Origin: Quillaja saponaria
Taxonomy: Eukaryota > Streptophyta > Magnoliopsida > Fabales > Quillajaceae
DNA length: 64,000 nucleotides
Direction of reading: 5' to 3'
NCBI GenBank assembly: GCA_029379385.1
Contig: CM055618.1
Coordinates: 3,792,134 to 3,856,133, forward strand
How positions within the stretch are numbered: the stretch's first letter is position 1; every line of letters begins with the position of its first letter. Made by a program: the position numbers and the translations under genes. The notes under the pieces are model-generated. The model saw only the letters and a list, made by a program, of their open reading frames with translations. It did no database searches and had not been told where the DNA came from. Positions 34,171 through 45,537 of the stretch are shown here, piece after piece.

Positions 34171-35530
34171 ACCAAGTAATAAGTCAAGGTTATGTTTTCC
34201 TTTTACAACCTTTTCTAAAGAATTTGATAAATCAATATTTTTTAATACAACATTTTCATTTTTCAAACAAGAAATAGAGTAAATCTCAAAACTGGCTTCA
34301 CTTTTCAAAGTTGTGTTTTCAATTTGTAAAGCTTCCTTTCTAGTTGAAAGAGCTGCAACAATTCTTTTTAAAGGTTTGATTTCATCACTTTCTTTTTTGT
34401 AATTTAAAATCGGTTCATCAAATGTTTCATTTAAATCAAAGTTAGACTCATCACATGAAAAATCAATTACCTCATTATTGGGAGTCATTAAACAAAGGTT
34501 GGCAGTTTCTTTATCACTTTCACTGCTTGAAAAGGTATCACCTTCATCATCATCCCAAGTGACAAGAGCTTTCTTCTTCATTGTGTCTTTACTATTTTTC
34601 TTTAACTGTGGACATTTTAGTAGATAATGACCAGACTTGTTGCATTCATAGACACAACATTATCAGTTTTTAGAGGATCAATTTTCTTGATACTTTTGAT
34701 GAATAGCTTCTTCTTTTTCTTGCCTCTTTTGAACATTCTTTTAAATCTTCTTGTAAGCATGGTAAATTCCTCATCATCACTATTGTCTTCATCATCTGAT
34801 TGTTTTGAAGCTGAAGCTTTGAAGGCCATATTTTTTTAGTTTATGTTTATCATCTCCATCTACATTCAAAGTAAGCTTGTGAGTCATGAGTGAGCCTTGG
34901 AGCTCTTCAACAGTGAGTCTTGTGAGATCCTTTACTTTAACTATAGTTTAGTCTTTGGTTCCCAAGCTTTAAATAGACTCCTTAAATCTTTCTCACCATT
35001 TCTTCATTTGTATATTTTTTACTGAGTCCATATAAAGTGTTGGTGATGACATTAAAATAATCAACATTTTATTGATGGTTTCATCATCCGTCATTTTGAA
35101 TAAGTTGTGGCTGTGAACAAGTAGAATAATCTTGGAATTCTTCATTTGATTAGTTCCTTCATAGGTAACTTCAAGTTCTTGTGCAATTTTACAAGTAGAT
35201 ACACAATTGCAAATCATTAGATATGCCTCATATTAAAATGTTCATGGCTTTTTCATTCACTTGAAAGTTTTCATTGCCTCTTTAGTCAACGCTTTATCAT
35301 CTTTAGAACGACCTTGAGTATCCTTCAGAATATTGTGACTATGCTATATTTAACTCTCCAGATATTTAAATCAACACTACGAATGAAAATTTTTATTATG
35401 TATTTCTAATAGGCATTCTTTGAACCATTGAAAAGAATAGATCTATTTGTAGCACATCCCTCAGGAAAAATAGTCTTGGTACTTATCATGGGTTTGATCT
35501 CAATCGTTGTTAAGCTTGAGTATGAGATAA
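34171..35530 (-). pseudogene. SIRE-like gag remnant
   Basis: In order from the primer site: AQELEVTYEGTNQMKNSKI with LLVHSHNLFKMTDDETI (35217-34993, the copia gag domain), an acidic/basic SDDEDNSDDEEFTMLTRRFKR block (34829-34740), a zinc-knuckle region reading YECNKSGHYLLKC (about 34660-34620), then KKKALVTWDDDEGDTFSSSES and a long Glu/Ser/Asn-rich tail (34581-34110). This layout is characteristic of SIRE gag. Start region, frame and knuckle are all disrupted. Gag would form cytoplasmic virus-like particles. Confidence 0.8.
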
Positions 35531-35531
35531 A

Positions 35532-35543
35532 TCTCTAATACTA
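35532..35543 (-). other. Decayed iMet primer binding site (SIRE-like)
   Basis: The minus strand reads TAGTATTAGAGA, against TGGTATCAGAGC. Three of the four changes are G-to-A or C-to-T. It lies two bases from the LTR end at 35546. Confidence 0.65.
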
Positions 35544-35545
35544 AT

Positions 35546-37537
35546 TGTTGGCCCAAAAAGCAACCAATAGTGGGTGAATTGGTTTTTTATAATCTTTTTT
35601 ATACAAATATAAACAAGTACAATAAATTTAAAATATAGCTCAAGACTTGTATAACTAAGTGGAATAACTGTGTAATGTGTGTATAGCTTATAAAATTAAA
35701 TCTCAGACTATGTGCAAAGTTGTAAAACACTTAACCAAATGAACCAAATGAGAAAATAGATATTATAAAGCTTTGAATCAAATCAAGCTTTAGACTAAGC
35801 AAAGATAGTATCAAATCGAGTTTTGATAAGCTCTAGTTAAAAAAATATCACCTTTAGCTCATATTACTATTTGATAAATTGTGTTTAAAACTTACACAAA
35901 TAAATAAATCAAAATAAAAAGCAGTGCAAAAATATATATAGAAAGATTGAACATAAGCAATTATACTAGTTTAGCCTTTCAATATGCCTATGTCCAATCT
36001 TCCAAGTTCACTATTTGGGAAATTCTACTAATTTTGTTGTAACCTTACAAACAGTGGAATGAGAGTGACTCTTTCACGAATTAAGATCTTCACTCAACCC
36101 AAGGGATACCTTCCCTTGTTAAGATTTTCACTCGACCTAAGGAGATACCTTCCCCTTACAACTTTAGGTTCTCACTCAACTTAAGAAATACCTTCCTCTT
36201 CCAACTCCATGTTTTCACTCTACCTAAAAGATACCTTCCTCTTACAACATCAAGTTTTCACTCTACCTAGGAGATACGTTTGCCTTTCGCTTCACTCGAT
36301 TTTGGATAAGAGAACACAACTCTTTTACAACATAGGCTCAAAGGTTAATCCTCTCAATAAGATAAATAATGGAGGTTTTCACTCTAAGAGTAGTACAAGG
36401 ATAGTATAGGTTAATCCTCTCAAAAAGATAAATAATGGATGTTCAATTCTTATGACTGTTGGAGTGTAGTCCTTGTGAATTTAGGGCTTTTTCTTTGATC
36501 AAAGGCTTGTGGAAGTCTTGTAATATTTAAAGTATAGTCCATAAATCAAGGCTTGATCAAAATATGGAATATTTATGATTGATAATCTAACAATTTCAAC
36601 ATCACTTAGATGTCTGTCTTTGCATTGACTTGCTTTGACTTCAAGTAAAATTTTCATTTTCTTTATTTAGATTTCACAGTTTCACTCTTAGTCTCTTGTG
36701 TGTTGTATATAGATTCGTGCATTTCAAAAGCAGCATCATGAACATCTGATGGAAATACTAAAGAAGAAGAATATACTTTGTCCAAGTATAGACATTAGTA
36801 TGCAATTAATATAATACATAAATACTAGTACTAATTTTCATATAGAGTAGCAATAATTTTTTTCAGAATATTTTCAGTTTAAGTCTAGTTGCTTAATTTG
36901 AAACTCAAATAATTTGTAGGAAAAATAATAAATACTCATAACCATAATTTAGCATATATGCTTTTAAGAATATATCCAAAGAAAAAAGTTGATTCTGTTT
37001 TGAAATCAACATCAATTAAGGAAATAGGTATATTCATTTATGCAATTAAGAAACGATAAGGAAAGTATCGATTATGGAAATAATTAGCATAAAGGCTAAT
37101 TTCCATAAATCATGCATAATAGGTCAGAATTATATTTCAAGAAAAATCAGCTTCATACGAAACTGAAACATGCGTGTGTCAATATATTTCAATAAACTTT
37201 CTTAATTTAATTTCTAATCTTATAGGTATTAAATCAACCAAAAAAAGTTGACTTAAATAAGGAAAGCTTTCAAAATTATATATAAGATATTTTCAGAAAT
37301 CATGGATTGTATTATTAAATCAATCTCGACAATAATATAGCAAGAATAAATCATGAGATTAATTTTAAAGTCACAAGTATAAAACCAGTTTAAGTAGTAA
37401 TAAATAGAACATAGGGAAACAATATCACACATTGGGATTAAGCATGATATAGGAAACTTAAGCTTTATATCTAAGCATGACATGAATAAAGATAAGTTAT
37501 CATCAAAATTAATAAGGGTATAGCCTTGGAGCTAACA
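35546..37537 (-). repeat. 5' LTR of the SIRE-like element
   Basis: 1,992 bp. On the minus strand it starts TGTTAGCTCCAAGGCTATA and ends GGGCCAACA. Matching to 26809-28668 is clear outside the replaced segment. It contains about five units of the 43-bp tandem repeat (36080-36290). Open frames at 36209-36409 and 37253-37483 are not genes. Confidence 0.85.
36080..36290. repeat. ~43-bp tandem repeat in the SIRE-like 5' LTR
   Basis: About five units with the core TTTCACTCRACCTAAGRGATACCTTCC and a CTTACAAC spacer. One or two units more than in the 3' LTR. Confidence 0.75.
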
Positions 37538-38476
37538 AGTTATACACACCTTAATTAGCGAAGCTTCCTTTCTAAAGGACAAAATAAAGTCATTCCAATA
37601 ATCGAGTCAACTGAAGTTCGTAACTGAAAGCATATCTATTAAGTAAATTAGAAAATACATATTCAAACGATGCCATCTTAAAAGACAATCAACTATTAAT
37701 AGTCTTTCTCGGCCGAGTAACATCAAAAATATCTTTCGTGCCGAATCTTATATATTGACAAATTAATCAAGACATCTTAGAGGATAAGTTCAGTGCAACT
37801 ACCATTATACTAATCATACGAAGCACTACCTCATAGCAGGTTTATCGCACTATCCAATTTGTCAAAAAATAATATATGCCTTTACATTGCAAGTCTTCAC
37901 AATAGTTTACAATTTTTTGATGAGCAATTAGAATTTGGCTCTAGATATATAATCAAGACAAAGTGGATGATCGACAGTAACAAACAAACGTACACATAGT
38001 GAATCAATTTTTATATGCACCTTTGTAATTTGAAATCATCAAACTTCAACTTTCAAATTCTTGAGAATTAGAAAAATCACATCCTTAATCCTCCTTCTTC
38101 TCTGATTAGCACATCACCAAAACTCCTAAATTTCATATTCTTGCTAAAACATTTGTTTTAAGTGATTCTTTGTATTCATACCCTTTATACTTTTAGTGAG
38201 AAAGAGTGAGTGAGAAAGTAAATCTTAATTAGGATTAAGCACGGTACCTTTCTACTTATGTGTAGTTCTGTTGAACCTACATAGATCTTGCTAAGCCCTA
38301 CAATTCAGTTGGTATATTGGTTTTGTTGAGCCCTGGAATGCAGCTAATAGTGAATTGAACTCTCAAGTAGAGTTAGAGGAATGGATATAGCCAAAGGATT
38401 TTTTGGCGAACTACTATAAATTGCTGAGCAATCTCTCCAACCTTTATTTACCTCTTTGTGCCATTTTGGACCAACA
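37538..38476 (+). repeat. SIRE-like LTR copy 2, right part
   Basis: Resumes the LTR interrupted at 26808, aligning with 24970-25703 (for example CTTTCTAAAGGACAAAATAAAGTC against CTTTCTATAGGACAAAATGAAGTC). Ends GGACCAACA, matching GGCCAACA at the end of copy 1. The region 37600-37860 has no counterpart in copy 1 and may be a further small insertion. Confidence 0.75.
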
Positions 38477-39743
38477 AACACTAAAATTAATAGAGCTCCA
38501 ATTAAAAAAAATTAATAATAATAAAAAATAAATAAAAAAAGAGTTGTTTATATTTAATGACTACAAAATTAGGAGAATCCTAATTGAAACATAATAAGAG
38601 TTATTTTAATTTAACAATATTAAAATTAATAGAATCCTATTTGAGATAAAATAAGAATTATTAGTTACCAAAAATAATAGGAGTTATTTTATACTATTAG
38701 GATTAGTTAATTCTAATTGAAATAAAACTAGTGTTATTTTATCGTAATAACACTAAGGCTAATAGAATCCTACTTGAAATAAAGCAATCATGTTTTCTCT
38801 TAATTTCATTAGGATTAGTTGAATCTTAATTCATTTTTATAATTAATTATTAACTAAATCTAATTATAGATTGGAGAAATCTACTTTCATTTTGGATTAA
38901 TAGTTAATCCATATTACAGTCATTAGAATTTATAAAATTCTACATTATAAAGATAAATGCTTACTTTATACCATTAAACTCCATGCATGATCATAATTAA
39001 TATGCAATCAAATTAATTTTATATTTAGTACAATTTGATTATATGGATGATAGTGGATGACTATTGATCTTACATCTATGTGATAGGTTATATTTTTATT
39101 AATGGTTGTATGTATATTATTTTGAATTGTAATCGATCTTTAAATGAGCTTTGCATGCCTCGCCTTTCTATTTAACTATCTAAATATAATTTTTATCTCT
39201 CTCCTTGAAACTCCCTAGGATTTGATCCAAGATTTCTTTAAATAAATATATTGTATAGATTCTTGGAAGATGATAGAATTATATACTTATTGAAAGAAGA
39301 TGGTGGATTATGCAAGGAGAACATTTGAAAATTGAAGACCCATGAATGTATGGGATATATTCATGTAATAATATACCTATGAATGACCTAGTGAATTACT
39401 TATAGCTTATGTAAATCACACTTAGAAAAAAATCATAGTCATCCATCAAGTTAGCATAAGACGTATGTTAACATGTATGATATGCCTAGCTTGTAGATAA
39501 TATGTACGATGGAACCTAAAACTAATTTGACAAAAAATTCCCCTTAATCAAATATAATATTAAGTTCTAGCAAAAATCATTATAAGAATAAAATTCATAG
39601 TCCCCTGCGATTATAAATAATATTGAAAATTATTTTGTAATTGTAAATTTGTTGTGTCACACAAGCTTTGTAGTTTTGGGATAGTTTGTATTGTCTATAC
39701 ATAGTAGATGCTTAAGAAGTATCGTAATTATAAGGTTTTGTTG
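38477..39743. other. AT-rich stretch with a degenerate repeat; no gene
   Basis: From about 38540 to 38850 a ~70-80 bp theme recurs: AATAGGAGTTATTTTA, ATTAGGATTAGTTGAATC, CTAATTGAAATAAAA. The rest (38850-39743) has no frame and no recognised repeat. Confidence 0.5.
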
Positions 39744-42077
39744 TGTCACTAATATTTTTTATATTTTATTGTTTCTAAGTTCTTGAGTTTTACTTTACAA
39801 TTGCTTAGTTTTTAGCTATTTGCTTAGTTAAGTCAATATGACTTTAGGATGTTGATGTTTGGTTAATATTGTTAGAATTTAGGATATGAGTATGAGTTAT
39901 ACTTATTATTAACTTTGTTTGTGTGTTTTGAAGGTAAAATGCAATAAGAACATCTATTTGAAGTCAAATTTCAAAAGGATTAGGAGTCTAGCTCGTCAGA
40001 GGCCATGGCCCTAGAGGGCTGAGGACATGGCTCTGGTTTCCATCCCACGGTGCCCAAAAAGCAATGCCATGGCACTAGTGGCCAAGGAAATAGCACCATG
40101 ATGCAGAAAAAGCAGTGCCATGGCACCTAACTAATAAGTTTATGAAATAGTCTTATTACATGTCATTTTTATTCATATTATTTGTTAAGTTATTGTGTTT
40201 TAGTTTGATTGTTGCTTAGTTGAGTTATTTATTTTAAAGTGTTGAATCCTTGTTGAGTATGCTTAGGATTTAGCCTTTAATTAGGAATTCCATTCATTCT
40301 TAACTTAGTTTATGTGTTTTGAAATTTTAATGCTTAAAGGAAACCCCTTTGAAGTCAAAGTAGAGTCAAATAAAGATTTCCTACATGTCGGGCTCTACGG
40401 CCACTAAAAGGGGCACCACAATACCCAAAATCATGCAATAACTCATCCAAGCATAGGAGTTTGGTGCCTAGGATGCAGAAAGCTGGCATTAGGGCACTAG
40501 GCATGAAGGCAGCTAGCACTTAGGAGCCCAACATGACTTTCCCTCTCTAAATTTCAATTTTACAGGTGCCAGAGCATCAGTGCTGCAGCACCAGAACATC
40601 AATGTTGCGATGCTAGAACTTTAGTGCTGCGGTGTTGGCTTAATTCCTAGTCCTAGTTGAACTCTTTATGACAGTTTTGAAGCCTATTTAAAGAGGTTTA
40701 CATTGGGGAATTAAAACACACAATTGAGCTAAGAAGTTCTGGAGATTAAAAGGCAAACAAGAGTGCAAGGAGCAAGAATAGCAAGGATAGCTAAATTAAG
40801 CTTGAAGACTGAAGATCTTTATAGTTTTTTTATTCTACTCCTTCTTTACTTTCTTGTATTTTTTTGATGTTTTTATTGTTTACACTTAGTAGCATGGTGT
40901 AACTCCTTTTCTAGGAGTACAATGGAAATCACACGTAGCTTAACTCAAATTTGTCTATGGATTGCTTAGGATTTGGTATTTATATAATTTATTTCATTCC
41001 ATGCTTAATGTCTCTAATTGCTTGATTACTAATTAGATTGATTTGGTAACTTAGAGGAACCTTGACGAAGGAAATCTATATTTAGCCTTGAATAAGATAG
41101 CACTTATTTTACTTCATTCACATGCTTGTTTGAATTTGATTTGTATATAGGATAGACATATACCTATATGCCTTGTGCAACAAATTTAGGTCTAGTATTA
41201 ATGAATCTTGGTTAATTCAATTCTCATAGGCATATAGTGAATTGATTAAGTAAGGTATAATTATAAGCAATTCAAAAGATACTTATAATTGAATAAGAAC
41301 CCTAGGTTAATAATATGGTACCATAACTAAGTATGATAAGATAATAATAATCCAAGTGAAGTATGAGGGAAGTTGTAATTATAGGTTCTCCATTAAATTT
41401 TTAAGTTTAATGTGTCATTAGTTAGGTTTAGATTAGATTATTTTTTTCAATCCTAATTTGTTTGTTTGAATAAGATTAGGATTGTGTTAATTTTAGTACT
41501 TAGTTAGATATTAAAGCAATTTCTCATGAGTTTAATACTCTACTTTTTCACTATATTACTTGTTACGATACGTGCACTTGTGTGATTAAAATTGACAGCA
41601 CTAACACTTGGTGAAGTTCAGTGAATCGGAGGCCATAAAGCCAAAAAAAGAAGGGCCATGATGTTGTCCAAGGAAACCTACTCCGAATTGAATTCTAACT
41701 TAGGATTTTGAAGCCTATAAAAAAAGGAAGGCCTAGGGATTCAAAACACACAATTAAACTAAGTTTTTCAAGAGAAAAATAAAGCTATCAAGAGTGCAAG
41801 GCAAGTGGAGCTTGAATAATTGAAGATTGAAGACCAGCCATCATTAGTTTTCTCTTTCCTTTCAACTCTCTTATTTGATAGTTGAACTCTTTTGGTTTTT
41901 TTTTTTTTTTTTTTTTTTTTTTGCTTACACTAGGTAGCATGAACTAATTTAGTTTTTAATATTATAATGGAACTCAACATGTAGCTTGAATTAATTTTAT
42001 TCTTAATTGTTCGGTTTTGGAATTTGAGTTGTTTATTTTATTCTTTGCTTATTACTTCTAGTTGATTAATATCAACA
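39744..42077 (+). repeat. Athila-like LTR with a second LTR nested in it
   Basis: An LTR starting TGTCACTAATATT runs to ~40160, where another full LTR (40161-41606, TGTCATTTTTATTC to CACTAACA) interrupts it. The outer sequence continues at 41607 and stops at 42077, just before a primer site. The outer LTR is truncated: the relative at 46900-47945 continues ~570 bp further. Both carry a short imperfect repeat of the type CATCAGTGCTGCRGYRCCAGAA (about 40563-40645). Target duplications for the nested copy could not be shown. Confidence 0.65.
40161..41606 (+). repeat. Athila-like LTR (inner copy 1)
   Basis: 1,446 bp, matching 44415-45526 and 45538-46899 closely. Shared phrases include GCTTAGGATTTAGCCTTTAATTAGG, CAAGAGTGCAAGGAGCAAGA, CTTTTCTAGGAGTACAATGG and GATACRTGCACTTGTGTGATTAA. 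A T-run interrupts the flanking outer LTR at about 41900-41932. Confidence 0.75.
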
Positions 42078-42083
42078 AGTTTT

Positions 42084-42101
42084 TGGCACCATAGCCGAGG
42101 A
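42084..42101 (+). other. Athila primer binding site (tRNA-Asp type)
   Basis: TGGCACCATAGCCGAGGA against the family form TGGCGCCGTTGCCGGGGA; the changes are mainly G-to-A. It is the best-preserved Athila primer site in the window and fixes the plus orientation of the element. Confidence 0.75.
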
Positions 42102-42213
42102 ATCATTTTATGAAATTAAGCTAATATTAATACCAAGCAATCTTAGTTTTAATTCAAACTGTTTTGTTTATTTTTTTTCCTTTTATATTCTTTATTTTAT
42201 TTTATTATTTGTT

Positions 42214-42981
42214 TTGTTAGGTACATTGAAGATATATACTGAATATTTCAACCTCACATGTTTCACTGAAGATGACTTGGAATCACTCCAAGATGCTTGG
42301 GAGAGATTTATTTATCTGTTGAGCATATGTCCAACTCATGGCTTACCAAAATGGCTTCAACTCCATATATTTTACAATAGTTTGCATGAAAGGACAAAGA
42401 AAGTGGTTGATATTCTAGCTAGTGGAGACTTCATGAATCTAAGTATGGACAAAGTTTATGAGTTGTTGGAGACTTTGGCCAAGCCCTTTATACCCATGAG
42501 TGAGTTTACACCAACTAAGGGTGTGCCTACACCAATAGATAAGAATATAAAGATGTTTCAAAAATGGGTGCTAAATTCTTTTCTACCATGTATTCACCTC
42601 ATAAAAGATGAATCACATGAGAAAATCCATGGTGCACAACCTATTAAGCCTAATTTGGCCATAGAGAAAGAGTTCCATGATAACATCCAAGATGACCAAA
42701 TTATTGAGTCTTAATTGGTTATTGAAGAAGACTCTTATAGCGAGGAAGCAACTCAAGATATAGTCATTGAAGAAAAAGCACAATGTCTTGAACCTACATT
42801 GGTCACTAAATTTTATATTTATCAAGATCCCATATGGCTAACTTTTGCACCATCATCCTTAGCTTCATTCCTCCACAAATACCAAGCATGTTGTTTAAAG
42901 CCAAGTAACATTGAGCACATGTGCCAATTACTTCCATATCTTGCCAAGCTTGAGGCCATCCTAATTAAGACCTATATATAA
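42214..42981 (+). pseudogene. Athila-like gag remnant with one in-frame stop
   Basis: Open frame 42214-42714, TAA, then the same frame open to 42981. Residues ~20-90 match the Athila gag domain: DDLESLQDAWERFIYLLSIC, HGLPKWLQLHIFYNSL, KKVVDILASGDFMNLS and DKVYELLETLAKPF. The remaining part is acidic and not recognised, with no zinc knuckle and no protease. Just after it (43044-43083) comes the post-pol motif, so everything from nucleocapsid to integrase is missing. Retaining a gag-like frame alone is seen in some non-autonomous elements, but here the start of gag is also missing (the ATG at 42214 follows noncoding DNA). Confidence 0.75.
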
Positions 42982-43043
42982 TGTTATATGACACTTACTA
43001 TAAGCAAAAGCCGCTTGTTTAGAAGCATTATTCCAATAGTCAA

Positions 43044-43083
43044 GCCGATAACTATAAATCAAGTGCTTCTCAGGAGGCAACCC
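43044..43083 (+). other. Conserved Athila post-pol motif
   Basis: GCCGATAACTATAAATCAAG, then GTGCTTCTCAGGAGGCAACC. Aligns with the minus-strand copy at 20404-20442 and with the widespread Athila form ending GGGAGGCAACCC. Confidence 0.7.
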
Positions 43084-43283
43084 AAGCTTTAAATTTTTCT
43101 TTTTTATTTATGTTTTAGTTCTTATTAAGTGTTGTTTATTTTTGCAGGTATATCATTTTTTACCTTCTACGAACTTAGGCATTATTAACAAGGCCAAGGA
43201 TTAGTGAGCTTTCCACCTTACTAAGGAGTCTTTCTATCCTTATTCCTTTTTATATTTCAACATTGGGGATAATGTATGTCTTA

Positions 43284-43296
43284 AGTTTGGGGGATG
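43284..43296 (+). other. AAGTTTGGGGG tract (polypurine-like)
   Basis: Preceded by GGGATAATGTATGTCTT and followed by ATGGTTTTATTGG. Same arrangement as 19956-19970 minus. It is followed by ~1.1 kb before an LTR start is recognisable, so its role as the actual polypurine tract is uncertain. Confidence 0.55.
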
Positions 43297-44414
43297 GTTT
43301 TATTGGTGTGCTTGTGTTTTTAGGTTGTTAGTTAGCCATGATGTTATTATGCTTTTCTGATGAAATCCCATCATCTTATAATAATATTTGTGTTTTCATG
43401 TGACCTTTGACATTCATGTTAAATTCTTGAGTTAGTAGCATTGTAGGATATGATTTCCAAAACATATTATGTACTTTTTCTTTTTCTTTAGATTGTTTTG
43501 CTTATTTAGAGACGACTTATATTAGGGACCTTATAATTTGTTTAATTCTCTCTTGTGGCAAAATCCTAGACAAGACTAAGTTAAGAACGTAATTTAGGCC
43601 ATCTTTGGACCGTTTGAGCCTTTATAAGCTTACCATGTATTATATTATATCTCTAGTTTACCCCATTGATCCTATATTGTCATTTCTTTAACACTCACTA
43701 AATTTTTGCCTAACCATTTTTGTAAATTTCAGTTTTGAACCATTGCTCTTGGACATATTGATCACTCTATGCATATATATATATATACACACACATTTGT
43801 GCCTCCTAATCACCCCTATATTCATAATAAAAATAAATAAGTTTGTGGTGTCACAAGAGTTGAAAAAAAAAAAAAAAAAAGTCAATCAAAGTAGAAGAAG
43901 ACATGAAGAGGCAGAAAAGAAAAGAGTATGCCAAATGGGTATTACTTGGGTTGTGAAGAAAGCTATTTAAAGGTCTAGAGTGAACTAAGTGCTTAAGGTT
44001 ACTTGAGCCTTAAATTTTCTTTATCATACCATTATCCTAGCCTACGTTACAAGCTTTATAAACATCTATTGATCCTTGACTTAGTGGAGTCGACATTAGG
44101 AGTTGGAAAGCAAACTAATGGGGTTTGAGTGCTAAGTTGGATTTATTTAGACATAAACTTATCTGGATTGCATGCATTCCTATGTTAAAAGACCATACAC
44201 ACACACACACATTGGAAATCCATTGGAATTTGTTGCTTGCTCTTGAATTGAATCATGAATTTGAATAATGCATATGGTTGACATTTAGTTAAAGGTCATG
44301 TGAAACTTTTGAGAGCGTGTTGGGGATATCATTGTTTTAGTGTGATGCATTTTTTGCTATGCATTTTCGTTTTTATTTGAATTTTTCTTTTGCTAGTGAA
44401 ATAGAATTATTACA
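43297..44414 (+). other. Athila-like 3' noncoding region
   Basis: The first ~460 bp match the reverse complement of 19440-19955. The rest has (TA)n and (CA)n runs at about 43771-43796 and 44206-44219 and an A-run at 43862-43880. Frames at 43743-43970 (plus) and 43688-43885 (minus) span these runs and are not genes. Confidence 0.5.
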
Positions 44415-45526
44415 TGTCATTTCTATTCATATTATTTGCTAAGTTATTGAGTTTTAGTTTAATTGTTACTTAGTTGAGTCATTTGTTTTAAAATGTTGAA
44501 TCCTAGTTGAGTATGCTTAGGATTTCACCTTTAATTAGGAATTCCATTCATTCTTAACTTAGTTTGTACGTTTTGAGGGTTTAATGCTTAAAGGAAACCC
44601 TTTTGAAGTTAAAGTAGAGTCAAACAAGGATTTGATAAGTGTCAGGTGCCACGTCCACCAAAAAAGGGCGCCACAACACCCAAAATCACGCAACAATTCA
44701 TCCAAGTAGAGGAGTTCAGTGCCTAGGCTGCAGAAAGCTGGCACTAGGGGGCCAGCCAAGAAGGCATTTAGTTCTAGAAAAGTAGCACCTAGGAGACCAA
44801 CTTGATTTGCCTCTCCAAATTTCAATGCTGTGGTGCCAGAACATCAGTGTTGCGGCGCCAAAACTTCAATGCTATGGTGTCGGATAGATTCCTAGTCCAA
44901 GTTGAACTCTTTTTGAAGGTTTTAAAGCCTATTTAAAGAGATTTACGTTAGAGAATCAAAACAAACAATTGAGCAAAGAAGTTCTGGAGATTAAGAGACA
45001 AACAAGAGTGCAAGGAGCAAGAGGAGCAAGGATAGCTAAATTAAGCTTGAAGACTGAAGATATTTATAGTTTTCTTTATTCTACTCCTTATTTACTTTCT
45101 TGTATTTTCTTGATGTTTTTATTGTTTAAATCTATGTTTACACTTAGTAGCATGGCGTAATTCCTTTTCTAGGAGTACAATGGAACTCACATGTAGCTTT
45201 ACTTAAATTTGTCTATGGATTGCTTAGGGTTTAGTATTTATGCAATTTATTTCATTTCATACTTAATGCCTCTAATTGTTTGATTACCAATTAGATTGAT
45301 TTGGTAACTTAGAGAAAACCTAGATTGATGAAGGAAATCTAGGTTTAGCCTTGAATATGATAACACTTGTTTGAATTCATTCACATGCTTGTTTGAATTT
45401 AATTTGTATGTAGGATAGAAATATATCTCTATACCTTGTGTAACCTATTTAGGTCTAGTCGTAATGAATCTCGCTTAATTCAATACTCATAGACATATAG
45501 TGAATTGGTTAAGTAAGGTATAATTA
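44415..45526 (+). repeat. Athila-like LTR (inner copy 2, 3'-truncated)
   Basis: Starts TGTCATTTCTATTCATATT and follows inner copy 1 to AAGTAAGGTATAATTA, where it stops. Another copy of the same LTR begins 12 bases later, giving a head-to-tail LTR pair. A frame at 44559-44825 (minus) and one at 44969-45160 (plus) lie inside it and are not genes. Confidence 0.7.
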
Positions 45527-45537
45527 GACTTATCACA

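Larger units (their letters stand above)
26809..37537 (-). mobile_element. SIRE-like Ty1/copia retrotransposon, nearly full-length but dead
   Basis: A 10.7-kb minus-strand element with LTRs (35546-37537 and 26809-28668), decayed iMet primer site (35543-35532), gag, protease/integrase, RT, RNase H, an env-like region and a polypurine tract. The LTR ends CTAACA (plus strand) match on both sides. The flanks share AGTT (26805-26808 and 37538-37541), a probable target duplication of 4-5 bp. It is inserted in the opposite orientation within a related SIRE-like LTR, whose sequence resumes exactly beyond it. All reading frames are broken. Confidence 0.85.

Noticed and set aside
43284..43296. Treating AAGTTTGGGGG as the exact LTR boundary
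   Set aside because: The sequence after it is not found at the start of the 5' LTR, so the boundary cannot be confirmed. It is kept only as a polypurine-like tract.
43743..43970. 75-codon frame across TA/CA repeats and an A-run
   Set aside because: It is created by simple-sequence repeats; both strands are open for the same reason.
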